Of a DNA stretch of 6,416 nucleotides, positions 1 to 6,376 are shown piece after piece. Made by a program: the position numbers and the translations under genes. The notes beneath the pieces are model-generated. The model did no database searches and was not told the DNA's origin. It saw only the letters and a list, made by a program, of their open reading frames with translations. The DNA is taken from the NCBI GenBank assembly GCA_903911455.1, contig CAIWDQ010000636.1:1-6416 (forward strand), read 5' to 3'. Origin of the DNA: an uncultured bacterium (GTDB taxonomy: Bacteria > Bacteroidota > Bacteroidia > Bacteroidales > JACABE01). The number at the start of each line of letters is the position of its first letter. The stretch's first letter is position 1.

Positions 1-105
1 ACAAGTAATTTGTAGATAGTCATTTTTATTTTTAAATCATAATGAATTATATCAACATATATTTATATAACAATAGCAATTATAATGCATTATAGATTAG
101 CAAAA
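1..105. other. AT-rich intergenic stretch, no gene seen
   Basis: Very AT-rich sequence left of the repeat array. I see no reading frame of useful length on either strand, no tRNA-like fold and no clear promoter. Whatever gene lies to the left ends outside the window, so the direction of any transcription entering from that side is unknown. Confidence 0.6.
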
Positions 106-403
106 CCTCTACTACCATCATCCAAAACCAAAGATGAGGCTAGAGGTTCCTCTACTGTCATCTTCTAATCCTGGGATGTTACTAGAGGTTCCTCTACTGT
201 CATCTCTCAATCTGAGGATGTCGCTGGAGGTTCCTCTACTGTCATCATCCAAAACCAAAGATGAGGCTAGAGGTTCCTCTACTGTCATCATCTAATCCGG
301 AGATGTCGCTAGAGGTTTATTTACTGTTATATTCAAAACGTGGGATGACACTAGAGGTTTCTCTACTGTCATCTTCCAAAATGGGGATAACATCAGATGA
401 GTT
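106..403. repeat. Tandem array of about seven 42-43 bp dyad-symmetric units
   Basis: Units run 106-148, 149-190, 191-232, 233-275, 276-317, 318-359 and 360 to about 403. Lengths are 43, 42, 42, 43, 42, 42 and about 44 bp. Each unit starts with an arm close to CCTCTACTGTCATC, has a 14-15 bp variable middle, and ends with an arm of the form GATGnnnCTAGAGG followed by TT. The two arms are imperfect reverse complements: CCTCTA pairs with TAGAGG and CATC with GATG. Each unit, and equally each unit boundary, can therefore fold into a hairpin. The first arm is identical in units 2-5, two bases different in unit 1, one base different in unit 7 and badly decayed in unit 6. Frame-breaking 43-bp units and the lack of an open frame argue against coding. 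The middles are too short and too alike for CRISPR spacers. Function is unknown; candidates are an extragenic palindrome cluster, a protein-binding array or transcribed hairpins. Confidence 0.9.
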
Positions 404-408
404 TTTTA
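369..408 (+). terminator. Possible weak terminator at the end of the repeat array
   Basis: In the last, degenerate repeat unit, TCATCT (369-374) can pair with AGATGA (395-400), and TCC (375-377) with GGA (385-387). The run GTTTTTT follows directly at 401-407. This is the shape of an intrinsic terminator for rightward transcription. The stem is short and AT-rich with a long internal loop, so the call is tentative. It would end a transcript coming from left of the window or from the repeat array itself. Confidence 0.25.
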
Positions 409-624
409 GGTATGATTTAAATAAGATTTCCTTTTAAAACAATTATAATTTTATAAACTTAAAAATCAAATGCATTTTAATACTAAAAATGAAAAGCTAT
501 GCATACTTAAGTATATGCAGGGCACTCTTCTTCTCTTTTATATTTAAACCTTGTCTTCGGTTATAAATATAATCATCATCATAATAAAAATAAATAAAAC
601 TAATATAAATCTTATTCTTTTTAG
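404..624. other. AT-rich intergenic stretch with two small palindromes
   Basis: No credible gene is seen here. Two dyads stand out. At 500-519, TGCATA and TATGCA flank CTTAAGTA, and the core ATACTTAAGTAT (503-514) is a perfect 12-bp palindrome. At 541-569, TATTTAAACC can pair with GGTTATAAATA with one bulged A around the loop TTGTCTTC. Both lie upstream of the candidate fucosidase promoter, so they could be operator sites or remains of an upstream terminator. Neither role is proven. Confidence 0.35.
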
Positions 625-632
625 TATTTTTG
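625..632 (+). promoter_or_regulatory. Candidate Bacteroidota -7 box for the fucosidase gene
   Basis: TATTTTTG matches the Bacteroidota -7 consensus TAnnTTTG exactly and ends 27 bp before the ATG at 660. That would give a short untranslated leader of about 20 nt. I found no TTTG or TTG -33 element at the expected distance (near 600), and such an AT-rich region can produce the box by chance. Confidence 0.35.
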
Positions 633-659
633 TCAATCTTAATAATAAAAACAATCACA

Positions 660-2762
660 ATGAAAATAAAGAGTACTCTATTAGTATTACTTCTGTTAAT
701 TAGCTTTCGCGGAGCTATTGCACAAGATGATTCAAAAGTTAAAGATATAAAGACTAGCCGCATGGAATGGTGGCGATATGCCCGTTTCGGATTGTTTATC
801 CATTGGGGGCTTTACTCGATACCTGCGGGGCAATGGGGTGAAGAAAAGAATCATGCCGAATGGATTAGAGAAACAGCTAAGATACCTGTAGATGAGTACG
901 AAAAACTACTTACACAGTTTAATCCTGTTAAATTTAATGCAGAAGATTGGGTGAAATTTGCCAAAGATGCCGGCATGAAATACATTGTTCTAACTTCAAA
1001 ACATCATGATGGTTTTTGTTTGTTCAACTCAAAATATACCACCTTTAATGTTATGAATACTCCTTTTAAAAGGGATATTTTAAAAGAACTTGCGGATGCT
1101 TGTCGCAAATATGATATGAAGATATGCTGGTATCATTCAATTATGGATTGGCATCATCCTGATTATCTGCCTCGCCGTGAGTGGGAAACTAAGATAAGAC
1201 CTGTAGGAGATGCCGACTTTAACAAATACTTTGAATATCTTAAGAACGAACTTACCGAGATACTTACTAACTATGGTGATATAAGTGTGCTTTGGTTTGA
1301 TGGCGAATGGGAATCAACATGGAATCATAAGTATGCCACAGAGCTTTACACCTATTTAAGGAAACTTAAACCTGATCTGATAATTAATAATCGTATTGAT
1401 ACTTATCGTGATGGAATGGGAGGGATGAGCAAGAATTCGGAAGCATTGGGCGATTATGGAACTCCCGAACAAGAGATACCCGAAGATGGTTTGCCCGGTG
1501 TTGATTGGGAAACCTGCATGACGATGAATGATCACTGGGGTTTTAATAAGTTTGATAATAACTGGAAGTCAGCAAGAGATCTTATTTATAATCTTGTAGA
1601 TGTGGCTTCAAAAGGTGGTAACTATCTATTAAATGTAGGACCTACTTCCGAAGGCTTATTGCCTCCTCAAAGTATTGAAAGGCTTAAAGAGATGGGTAAA
1701 TGGATGAAGATTAACGGAGAATCAATTTATGGAACCAAAGCAAGTCCGTTTAAGAACTTAAGCTGGGGGAAATGTACTCAGAAAGAGATTCAGGGAGGTA
1801 CGATTCTATATTTTAATATCTTTGACTGGCCTAAGAATAAGAAAATTATTATTGATAACTTAATCAACGAGCCCGTTAAAGCATTTCTGTTATCCGATCC
1901 AACTAAAAAGCCTATTGCATATAAGAAGAATGGTTTAGCAATAGAAATCTCGTTACCTGATGTTACCACTGATGCTATAAGTACTGTACTAGTTTTAGAG
2001 ATTAAAGGCAAGCCACAGGTAATTGAAGCTCCAAAATTTGTTTATAGATACGATAAAGCAAGCGATAGTATAATAATAAGTGTAAGTAGTGAGAATAAAG
2101 TTAAAAAACTCAAAGTACATTATACTCTTGATGGAACAAACCCTACTTTAGCATCTCAAGATTTCCCAATTACAAATTATAGTGATGAATCTATGTGTAA
2201 ATTAAAGCTAGATAAACATACTCTATTTAAAGCAATTACTTTTTATGAAAATAATAAAGTAGGAGAAACTACAGAGATTAAACTACCGCTATCGTATGGT
2301 AGAACAGTTAAGTTAAAGAACAATCCTAGCGAAAAGTATAAAGCCAATGGGGCAGCAAGTCTTACTGATGGAAAAACAGGAACCAAGAACTTTAATGATA
2401 ATAATTACTTAGGTTTTGAAGGAGAAGATTTTGTAGCAACGATAGATCTTGGTAAGCTATATAACATAAATAATGTAGCAATTAATTATCTTGTTGAAAC
2501 ACGTTCGTGGATCTTTGAACCAACAGAAATTATTATAGAAGAATCTGTTGATGGAATTAATTTTCTTCCTTTATCTGTTAAGAAATTTGAACCTGCAAAA
2601 TGGAAAGAAGCAAAAGGAATGAATTCGTTTAAGGAAGAATTCGAAATAGTAGAAACTCGTTATGTTCGCTTTACAGCTAAGAACCGTGGTACTTGCCCTG
2701 CTAATCATCCGGGAGCAGGTGGCAAAGCCTGGGTATTTATTAGTGAGATAACAGTTGATTAA
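660..2762 (+). CDS. Secreted alpha-L-fucosidase, glycoside hydrolase family 29
   Basis: Retaining exo-enzyme that removes alpha-linked L-fucose from glycans in the periplasm or at the cell surface. The ATG at 660 gives 700 residues and a clean signal peptide (charged MKIK, a Leu-rich core at about 7-16, cleavage expected after AIA at 19-21 before Q22). An in-frame TTG at 630 would put extra residues before the signal and overlap the -7 box, so I reject it. The catalytic (beta/alpha)8 domain spans about 32-365. It has GLFIHWG (44-50), the HAEW segment (65-68), HHDGF (115-119) and WFDGEW (212-217). D214 is the expected nucleophile, and E270 or E272 in the DYGTPEQE stretch are acid/base candidates by position. 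Residues 366-448 form the C-terminal beta domain. Residues 455-545 resemble the chitobiase C-terminal/FN3-like module (YTLDGTNPT at 488-496). Residues 553-700 resemble an F5/8-type C (CBM32-like) sugar-binding module. No SusC/SusD genes are adjacent. Exact linkage specificity cannot be read from sequence. Confidence 0.93.
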   Translation: MKIKSTLLVLLLLISFRGAIAQDDSKVKDIKTSRMEWWRYARFGLFIHWGLYSIPAGQWGEEKNHAEWIRETAKIPVDEYEKLLTQFNPVKFNAEDWVKFAKDAGMKYIVLTSKHHDGFCLFNSKYTTFNVMNTPFKRDILKELADACRKYDMKICWYHSIMDWHHPDYLPRREWETKIRPVGDADFNKYFEYLKNELTEILTNYGDISVLWFDGEWESTWNHKYATELYTYLRKLKPDLIINNRIDTYRDGMGGMSKNSEALGDYGTPEQEIPEDGLPGVDWETCMTMNDHWGFNKFDNNWKSARDLIYNLVDVASKGGNYLLNVGPTSEGLLPPQSIERLKEMGKWMKINGESIYGTKASPFKNLSWGKCTQKEIQGGTILYFNIFDWPKNKKIIIDNLINEPVKAFLLSDPTKKPIAYKKNGLAIEISLPDVTTDAISTVLVLEIKGKPQVIEAPKFVYRYDKASDSIIISVSSENKVKKLKVHYTLDGTNPTLASQDFPITNYSDESMCKLKLDKHTLFKAITFYENNKVGETTEIKLPLSYGRTVKLKNNPSEKYKANGAASLTDGKTGTKNFNDNNYLGFEGEDFVATIDLGKLYNINNVAINYLVETRSWIFEPTEIIIEESVDGINFLPLSVKKFEPAKWKEAKGMNSFKEEFEIVETRYVRFTAKNRGTCPANHPGAGGKAWVFISEITVD

Positions 2763-2769
2763 TATCTAT

Positions 2770-2800
2770 AAAAAAAGAGCCACGATACTTCGCGGCTCTT
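2770..2800 (-). terminator. Intrinsic terminator between convergent genes, probably bidirectional
   Basis: AAGAGCC (2775-2781) pairs with GGCTCTT (2794-2800). After one A:C mismatch, a further CG/CG pairing closes a six-base loop. On the minus strand the stem is followed by a run of T (complement of the A run at 2770-2774), a good intrinsic terminator for the LysE transcript. On the plus strand the stem is followed only by CTATATATTA, so it is a weaker stop for the fucosidase transcript, whose stop codon ends 12 bp before the stem. It is the only GC-rich hairpin in this spacer. Confidence 0.85.
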
Positions 2801-2824
2801 CTATATATTATAGTTTTGACTAAC

Positions 2825-3466
2825 TTATTTAATAAAGAAAGTCTTATAAAAAAGGAACAAACCGAAGATAACAAGAAGAATCCCTACGCAACGATTAACC
2901 CATTTTAATACATTATCATTAAGGTAATTTTTAATGCTATGAGCAATAAAACACTTAAGAATATCAGTACCAAAGACAGAAAGCAAAGTAGCTGAAAAGA
3001 ACATTAAAGCAGCTTCAAACTTATTAAACCCATTATATTCGGCTGCAATACGTGTAGTGATAATACCCACCCAAAACACCCAGTAAAGCCATACCGAAGG
3101 ATTTGCAATATTAAGAAAAAAACCTTTAACAATAAATGTAATCATACCTGGCTTTTTAACTACGACATCCCCTTCTTCAGTTACATGCTGCTTGTGCTGA
3201 AAAGTATAAATGCCAAAGCCTATAAGCATCAAACCCCCAATAGATCCAACGTAAACAGAATTCTCAGGATCACTAACCAATTGCGATGCCCCTAAATAAG
3301 ATAAAAAAACTAAGGTTAAATCGCTAAAGAAAATACCCAAAGCAAGAAATATACCAGACTTAAAACCTCGGTGAATACTGGTTTGAACCAAGGCGAAAAA
3401 CGCAGGACCAATTAAGATAGCCAGCGTCAAACCAAGTATACAACCTTCTAACAGTAAATGCAGCAT
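2825..3466 (-). CDS. LysE/RhtB-family amino-acid exporter
   Basis: Inner-membrane protein of 213 residues, the usual length for the LysE superfamily. These transporters export amino acids and related small molecules, driven by ion gradients. About six hydrophobic segments are visible at roughly 3-27, 37-60, 71-89, 108-133, 150-175 and 188-208. The N-terminal half carries the family pattern: GPAFFALVQTSIHRG (20-34), then a Gly-rich second helix with SD at 48-49. The conserved Asn-Pro lies in the fourth segment (ANPSVWLYW, 121-129). The polar linker at about 90-107 contains His, Lys and Glu, as expected for the cytoplasmic loop between segments 3 and 4. It begins 40 bp after the upstream GH3-family gene on the same strand, with no terminator between, and ends at a strong terminator. 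Co-transcription is therefore likely. The substrate cannot be inferred from sequence; a link to the GH3 enzyme is only a guess. Confidence 0.88.
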   Translation of the reverse strand: MLHLLLEGCILGLTLAILIGPAFFALVQTSIHRGFKSGIFLALGIFFSDLTLVFLSYLGASQLVSDPENSVYVGSIGGLMLIGFGIYTFQHKQHVTEEGDVVVKKPGMITFIVKGFFLNIANPSVWLYWVFWVGIITTRIAAEYNGFNKFEAALMFFSATLLSVFGTDILKCFIAHSIKNYLNDNVLKWVNRCVGILLVIFGLFLFYKTFFIK

Positions 3467-3506
3467 AATTTATATGTTTAATAATAACATTATTTATAAT
3501 CCTTCT

Positions 3507-5054
3507 TTATTTTGTTATATTGTTAAAGTTCTCCAGAAACATTTCCCAGTCGGCTAATTGTTCATTCTTCAACACACGTGGGAATTTAATCTGCCCACCT
3601 TCTTTACCGTGTTTCTTAAGCCATTCGTAAAAAACAGAAGAAGGATAGATCTCAACAAAAATATCTTTAATCGCAGCTATTCGTTCCACCCTGTAATCGT
3701 CGTTTAGCTTACTTAAATATTCATCAATCTTAGCGCTTGCCAAAGCAGGATCCAGATTATCATCAGTACCTAAAAACCACTTATGAGCAAACATACTATC
3801 ATGCTTAATTCCACAAACTGTAAACTCTTTTATCTCTATATTGAGCTTATCAGAAAGCATTTTAACAGCACGATTCATGTTTTCCTGTGAAAGATGTTCT
3901 CCACAGATATTAAGGAAATGTTTAGTACGACCAGTGATTACAATTTCACTCAATTGCTTTGATGTAAACTTAATAGTATCACCAATCAGATAACGCCAGG
4001 CACCTGCATAAGAAGAGATAAGTAAAGCATATTCCTTATTTTCTTCAACGTCTTTTATTGTTAATGTTTCAGGAAACTCAATGATGTTTCCTGACGAATC
4101 AAAGTTCTTATCATTAAATGGAACAAATTCAAAAAATAAACCATTATCACAAACCAATCGCATTGAACTGGTATTAGGACGACTCTGATAAGCCATAAAC
4201 CCTTCGGACGCCAGATAAGTTTCCATATAAGTTAAAGGACGAGCCAAGAGTTTTTCAAAACCATTTTTATATGGTTCAAAAGATACACCACCATGCACAT
4301 AGATAGAAAGATTAGGCCATATATCATGAATAGTCTTTACTTTGTGATGGGCAATTATCTTTTCCATTAATATCTGTATCCATGCAGGAACACCTACAAT
4401 AATACCTATATCCCAGTTGTGAGCATTCTTTACGATCTCTTCTAATTTAGTAGTCCAGTCCCTTTCCTTTGAAATACGCTTACCGGGTTTGTAGAAATGC
4501 TCAAACCAGAAAGGAATATTACCTGCCGTAATACCCGAAAGATCACCTTCGTAATATGTGCCGTTGTATTGGAGGTGAGTGCTACCACCTAGCATTAGGA
4601 TACCTTTTTCGTAGAATTCATTAGGGAATTCATATTTTGCTAAAGAAATAATCTGACGGACACTGGTCTTTTTAATAGCTTTAAGCATATCGTTAGTAAC
4701 AGGAATATACTTACTTGAAGCTTCAGATGTTCCTGAACTTAAAGCGAAATACTTAACTTTACCTGGCCAGCATACAAATGCTTCGCCATTTAAAGTACGA
4801 TACCACCATTTAGCAAATATTGAATTATAATCGTGAACAGGGACTTTTTCTTTGAAAGCTTTAACGATATCATCGGCTTTTAAAAGCTCAATAAAATCAT
4901 AATGTTCGCCGAACTTAGTGAAGTATGCCTTCTTAAGCAGCTTCTTAAGCACTTTTCGTTGCGCTCTCTCGGCATTAAACCTACGACGTGTTTGAGTTGG
5001 AATAATACTTCTTAACTCAATAGCTCGTTTAATAATTGAACCTAATAATGGCAT
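3507..5054 (-). CDS. GH3-family (GH3 auxin-responsive promoter family) acyl-acid amido synthetase-like enzyme
   Basis: Cytoplasmic protein of 515 residues belonging to the bacterial branch of the plant GH3 family, part of the adenylate-forming superfamily. Characterised plant members activate an acid (auxin, jasmonate, benzoates) with ATP and join it to an amino acid; bacterial substrates are largely unknown. The visible motifs fit adenylation: SSGTSE at 106-111 (phosphate-binding loop), YLASEG at 280-285, YLIGD at 355-359, and the hinge region ITGRTKHF at 373-380. The C-terminal GGQIKFPRVL at 486-495 is also typical of the family. A basic N-terminal helix (about 22-45) precedes the first motif. 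No signal peptide is seen. Length and motif order look complete. The gene is first in a probable two-gene operon with the LysE exporter and diverges from the EEP hydrolase across a 101-bp spacer. Family assignment is firm; substrate and product are unknown. Confidence 0.9.
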   Translation of the reverse strand: MPLLGSIIKRAIELRSIIPTQTRRRFNAERAQRKVLKKLLKKAYFTKFGEHYDFIELLKADDIVKAFKEKVPVHDYNSIFAKWWYRTLNGEAFVCWPGKVKYFALSSGTSEASSKYIPVTNDMLKAIKKTSVRQIISLAKYEFPNEFYEKGILMLGGSTHLQYNGTYYEGDLSGITAGNIPFWFEHFYKPGKRISKERDWTTKLEEIVKNAHNWDIGIIVGVPAWIQILMEKIIAHHKVKTIHDIWPNLSIYVHGGVSFEPYKNGFEKLLARPLTYMETYLASEGFMAYQSRPNTSSMRLVCDNGLFFEFVPFNDKNFDSSGNIIEFPETLTIKDVEENKEYALLISSYAGAWRYLIGDTIKFTSKQLSEIVITGRTKHFLNICGEHLSQENMNRAVKMLSDKLNIEIKEFTVCGIKHDSMFAHKWFLGTDDNLDPALASAKIDEYLSKLNDDYRVERIAAIKDIFVEIYPSSVFYEWLKKHGKEGGQIKFPRVLKNEQLADWEMFLENFNNITK

Positions 5055-5155
5055 TTCTGTTGTTTTTTAAAAGTGTAAAATTATAAAAAAAATCAATTAA
5101 TAAGCATTTTTTAATGTAATTGAATAAAATTTTATACTTTTATCAACTATTTTAA
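5055..5155. promoter_or_regulatory. Divergent intergenic spacer with promoters for both flanking genes
   Basis: This 101-bp AT-rich spacer must hold the start signals of the GH3-LysE transcript (leftward) and the EEP gene (rightward), unless either gene is read from further away. Rightward, TACTTTTA at 5135-5142 is one base off TAnnTTTG and lies 13 bp before the ATG, but the nearest upstream TTG (5120-5122) is too close to serve as a normal -33 element. Leftward I see no good -7 box. No operator-like dyad is evident. Confidence 0.4.
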
Positions 5156-6262
5156 ATGAATATGAAAAAAACAATAAAGAAAATATTACTCACAATTTTA
5201 ATAATAATCAGTACATTAGTTGTATTGTTTGGAATATATCTGCTTTTCTCTACAATTACTAAATATAAACCACAACCAGAAGAAGTACTGGAGCTTAAAG
5301 GTAATAAAACATTAAATGTTATTGATGATAACGAATTTTCTGTTTTATCTTGGAATATTGGTTATTGTGGTTTGGGAAAAGAAATGGACTTCTTTTATGA
5401 TGGAGGTAAGCAAGTAAGACCTCCTTTAGCTAATTATCAGGGATATTTAAATGATGTTTTGAATACCTTAAATAAATATGCTTATGTAGATTTTATGTTC
5501 CTGCAGGAAGTTGACTTAAGTTCAAAAAGAAGTTATTATTCTGATCAGGAAGAGTTAATATCTAAGTTTTTGCCTGCTTATGGGTATGCTTTCGCAAAAA
5601 ATTATGATGTAAAATATGTTATAATGCCTCCTACAGAACCTATGGGGAAAGTGAAAGCAGGTTTAATGTCGTTAACTAAATTCCAACCAACAGAATTAAA
5701 AAGATATTCATATCCTTCTTCGTTTACCTGGCCAAAGAAATTATTAATGTTAGACAGGTGTTTGTTATTAGCCAGATATCCGTTATCTAACGGAAAATCT
5801 TTAGTGATGATAAATACACATAACTCTGCTTACGATGAAGAAGGTATCTTACGAAAAGTTGAGCTTGATAAGCTAAAAACTATTATAACTGATGAATATA
5901 ATAAAGGAAATTATGTATTGGTAGGCGGTGACTGGAATACCAATCCACCGGGATTTGATCCTAAGACTAATTTTAAGAATGATAAAAAAGAACCTATAAA
6001 TCCGCCTATTGATGCTAACTATATGCCAAAAGACTGGAAATGGTTCTACGATAACAGCATCCCAAGCGAAAGATTTACTGACGAACCTTATATTAAAGGC
6101 AAAACAAAAACTACTATTATTGATTTCTTTCTGGCTTCTCCTAATATTGAATTATCCAGTGTTCGTACTATTGATTTAGGCTTTGCTAGCTCAGATCATA
6201 ATCCGGTTTTATTAAACTTTAAGCTATTGAATTTGAATAGCGATACTCTTCAAATTAAATAA
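5156..6262 (+). CDS. Membrane-anchored endonuclease/exonuclease/phosphatase (EEP) family hydrolase
   Basis: Metal-dependent phosphoesterase fold of 368 residues. A second ATG two codons in (5162) is an equally possible start. The N-terminus is Lys-rich (MNMKKTIKK) followed by a long hydrophobic segment at about 10-32. There is no cleavage-type or lipobox sequence, so it is probably a signal anchor with the enzyme domain on the periplasmic side. EEP landmarks appear in order: SWNIG (65-69, Asn67), LQEVD (116-120, metal-binding Glu118), NTHNSA (220-225, His222), GGDWN (257-261, Asp259 and Asn261), IIDFF (321-325, Asp323) and SSDHNP (345-350, Asp347 and His348). All residues expected for catalysis are present, so it should be active. 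The superfamily includes DNases, sphingomyelinases and inositol-phosphate phosphatases; nothing here selects among them. The envelope location argues against a DNA-repair role. It appears to be a single-gene unit, divergent from the GH3 gene. Confidence 0.87.
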   Translation: MNMKKTIKKILLTILIIISTLVVLFGIYLLFSTITKYKPQPEEVLELKGNKTLNVIDDNEFSVLSWNIGYCGLGKEMDFFYDGGKQVRPPLANYQGYLNDVLNTLNKYAYVDFMFLQEVDLSSKRSYYSDQEELISKFLPAYGYAFAKNYDVKYVIMPPTEPMGKVKAGLMSLTKFQPTELKRYSYPSSFTWPKKLLMLDRCLLLARYPLSNGKSLVMINTHNSAYDEEGILRKVELDKLKTIITDEYNKGNYVLVGGDWNTNPPGFDPKTNFKNDKKEPINPPIDANYMPKDWKWFYDNSIPSERFTDEPYIKGKTKTTIIDFFLASPNIELSSVRTIDLGFASSDHNPVLLNFKLLNLNSDTLQIK

Positions 6263-6268
6263 AGATAA

Positions 6269-6298
6269 TTTGTTAATTAACTTTAGTTCGTATGTTTG
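6269..6298 (+). promoter_or_regulatory. Candidate Bacteroidota promoter upstream of the IS110-like transposase
   Basis: TTTG at 6269-6272 and TATGTTTG at 6291-6298 match the -33 (TTTG) and -7 (TAnnTTTG) consensus boxes with an 18-bp gap, close to the usual spacing of about 19-21 bp. Transcription would start around 6303-6306, at the first arm of the inverted repeat described below. It is not known whether this stretch lies inside the element or in flanking chromosomal DNA. Confidence 0.45.
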
Positions 6299-6304
6299 CA
6301 AAAA

Positions 6305-6376
6305 ATAAGTTTCAGAAATAATTACTAAGTTTGTATTGTAGTAAATAACATTAATAATCATAAATCTGAAACTTAT
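6305..6376 (+). promoter_or_regulatory. Perfect 12-bp inverted repeat covering the transposase start codon
   Basis: ATAAGTTTCAGA (6305-6316) is the exact reverse complement of TCTGAAACTTAT (6365-6376), with 48 bp between them. The right arm includes the ribosome landing region and the first two bases of the ATG at 6375. In an RNA containing both arms, the start codon would be paired in a 12-bp stem. Comparable hairpins in other insertion elements block translation of read-through transcripts. That role is inferred here, not shown. Confidence 0.6.
6326..6333 (+). promoter_or_regulatory. Second candidate -7 box, inside the inverted-repeat loop
   Basis: TAAGTTTG is an exact TAnnTTTG match lying between the two repeat arms. 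A transcript from it would start near 6340 and lack the left arm, so the start codon would stay unpaired. No -33 TTTG is found at the standard distance: the nearest, at 6295-6298, is 27 bp upstream. This makes it a weaker candidate than the outer promoter. Confidence 0.3.

Noticed and set aside
106..403. CRISPR-like array
   Set aside because: Repeats are imperfect, the middles are only 14-15 bp, and several middles are near-identical. No cas gene is present.
106..403. Coding region with a 14-residue repeat (42 bp is 14 codons)
   Set aside because: Two units are 43 bp, which shifts the frame each time, and no open frame runs through the array.
630..659. TTG start giving a fucosidase ten residues longer
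   Set aside because: It would overlap the -7 box and add residues before a well-formed signal peptide that begins at the ATG at 660.
497..763. Minus-strand open frame of 88 codons
   Set aside because: It overlaps the fucosidase start, consists largely of Ile, Tyr, Phe and Asp from AT-rich DNA, and matches no family I recognise.
1790..2011. Minus-strand open frame of 73 codons
   Set aside because: It lies wholly inside the fucosidase coding region and is a shadow of it.
6259..6290. Terminator after the EEP gene
   Set aside because: Only a five-base AT-rich stem (TAAAG with CTTTA) is possible, with no GC-rich part and no T run, so it is not convincing.
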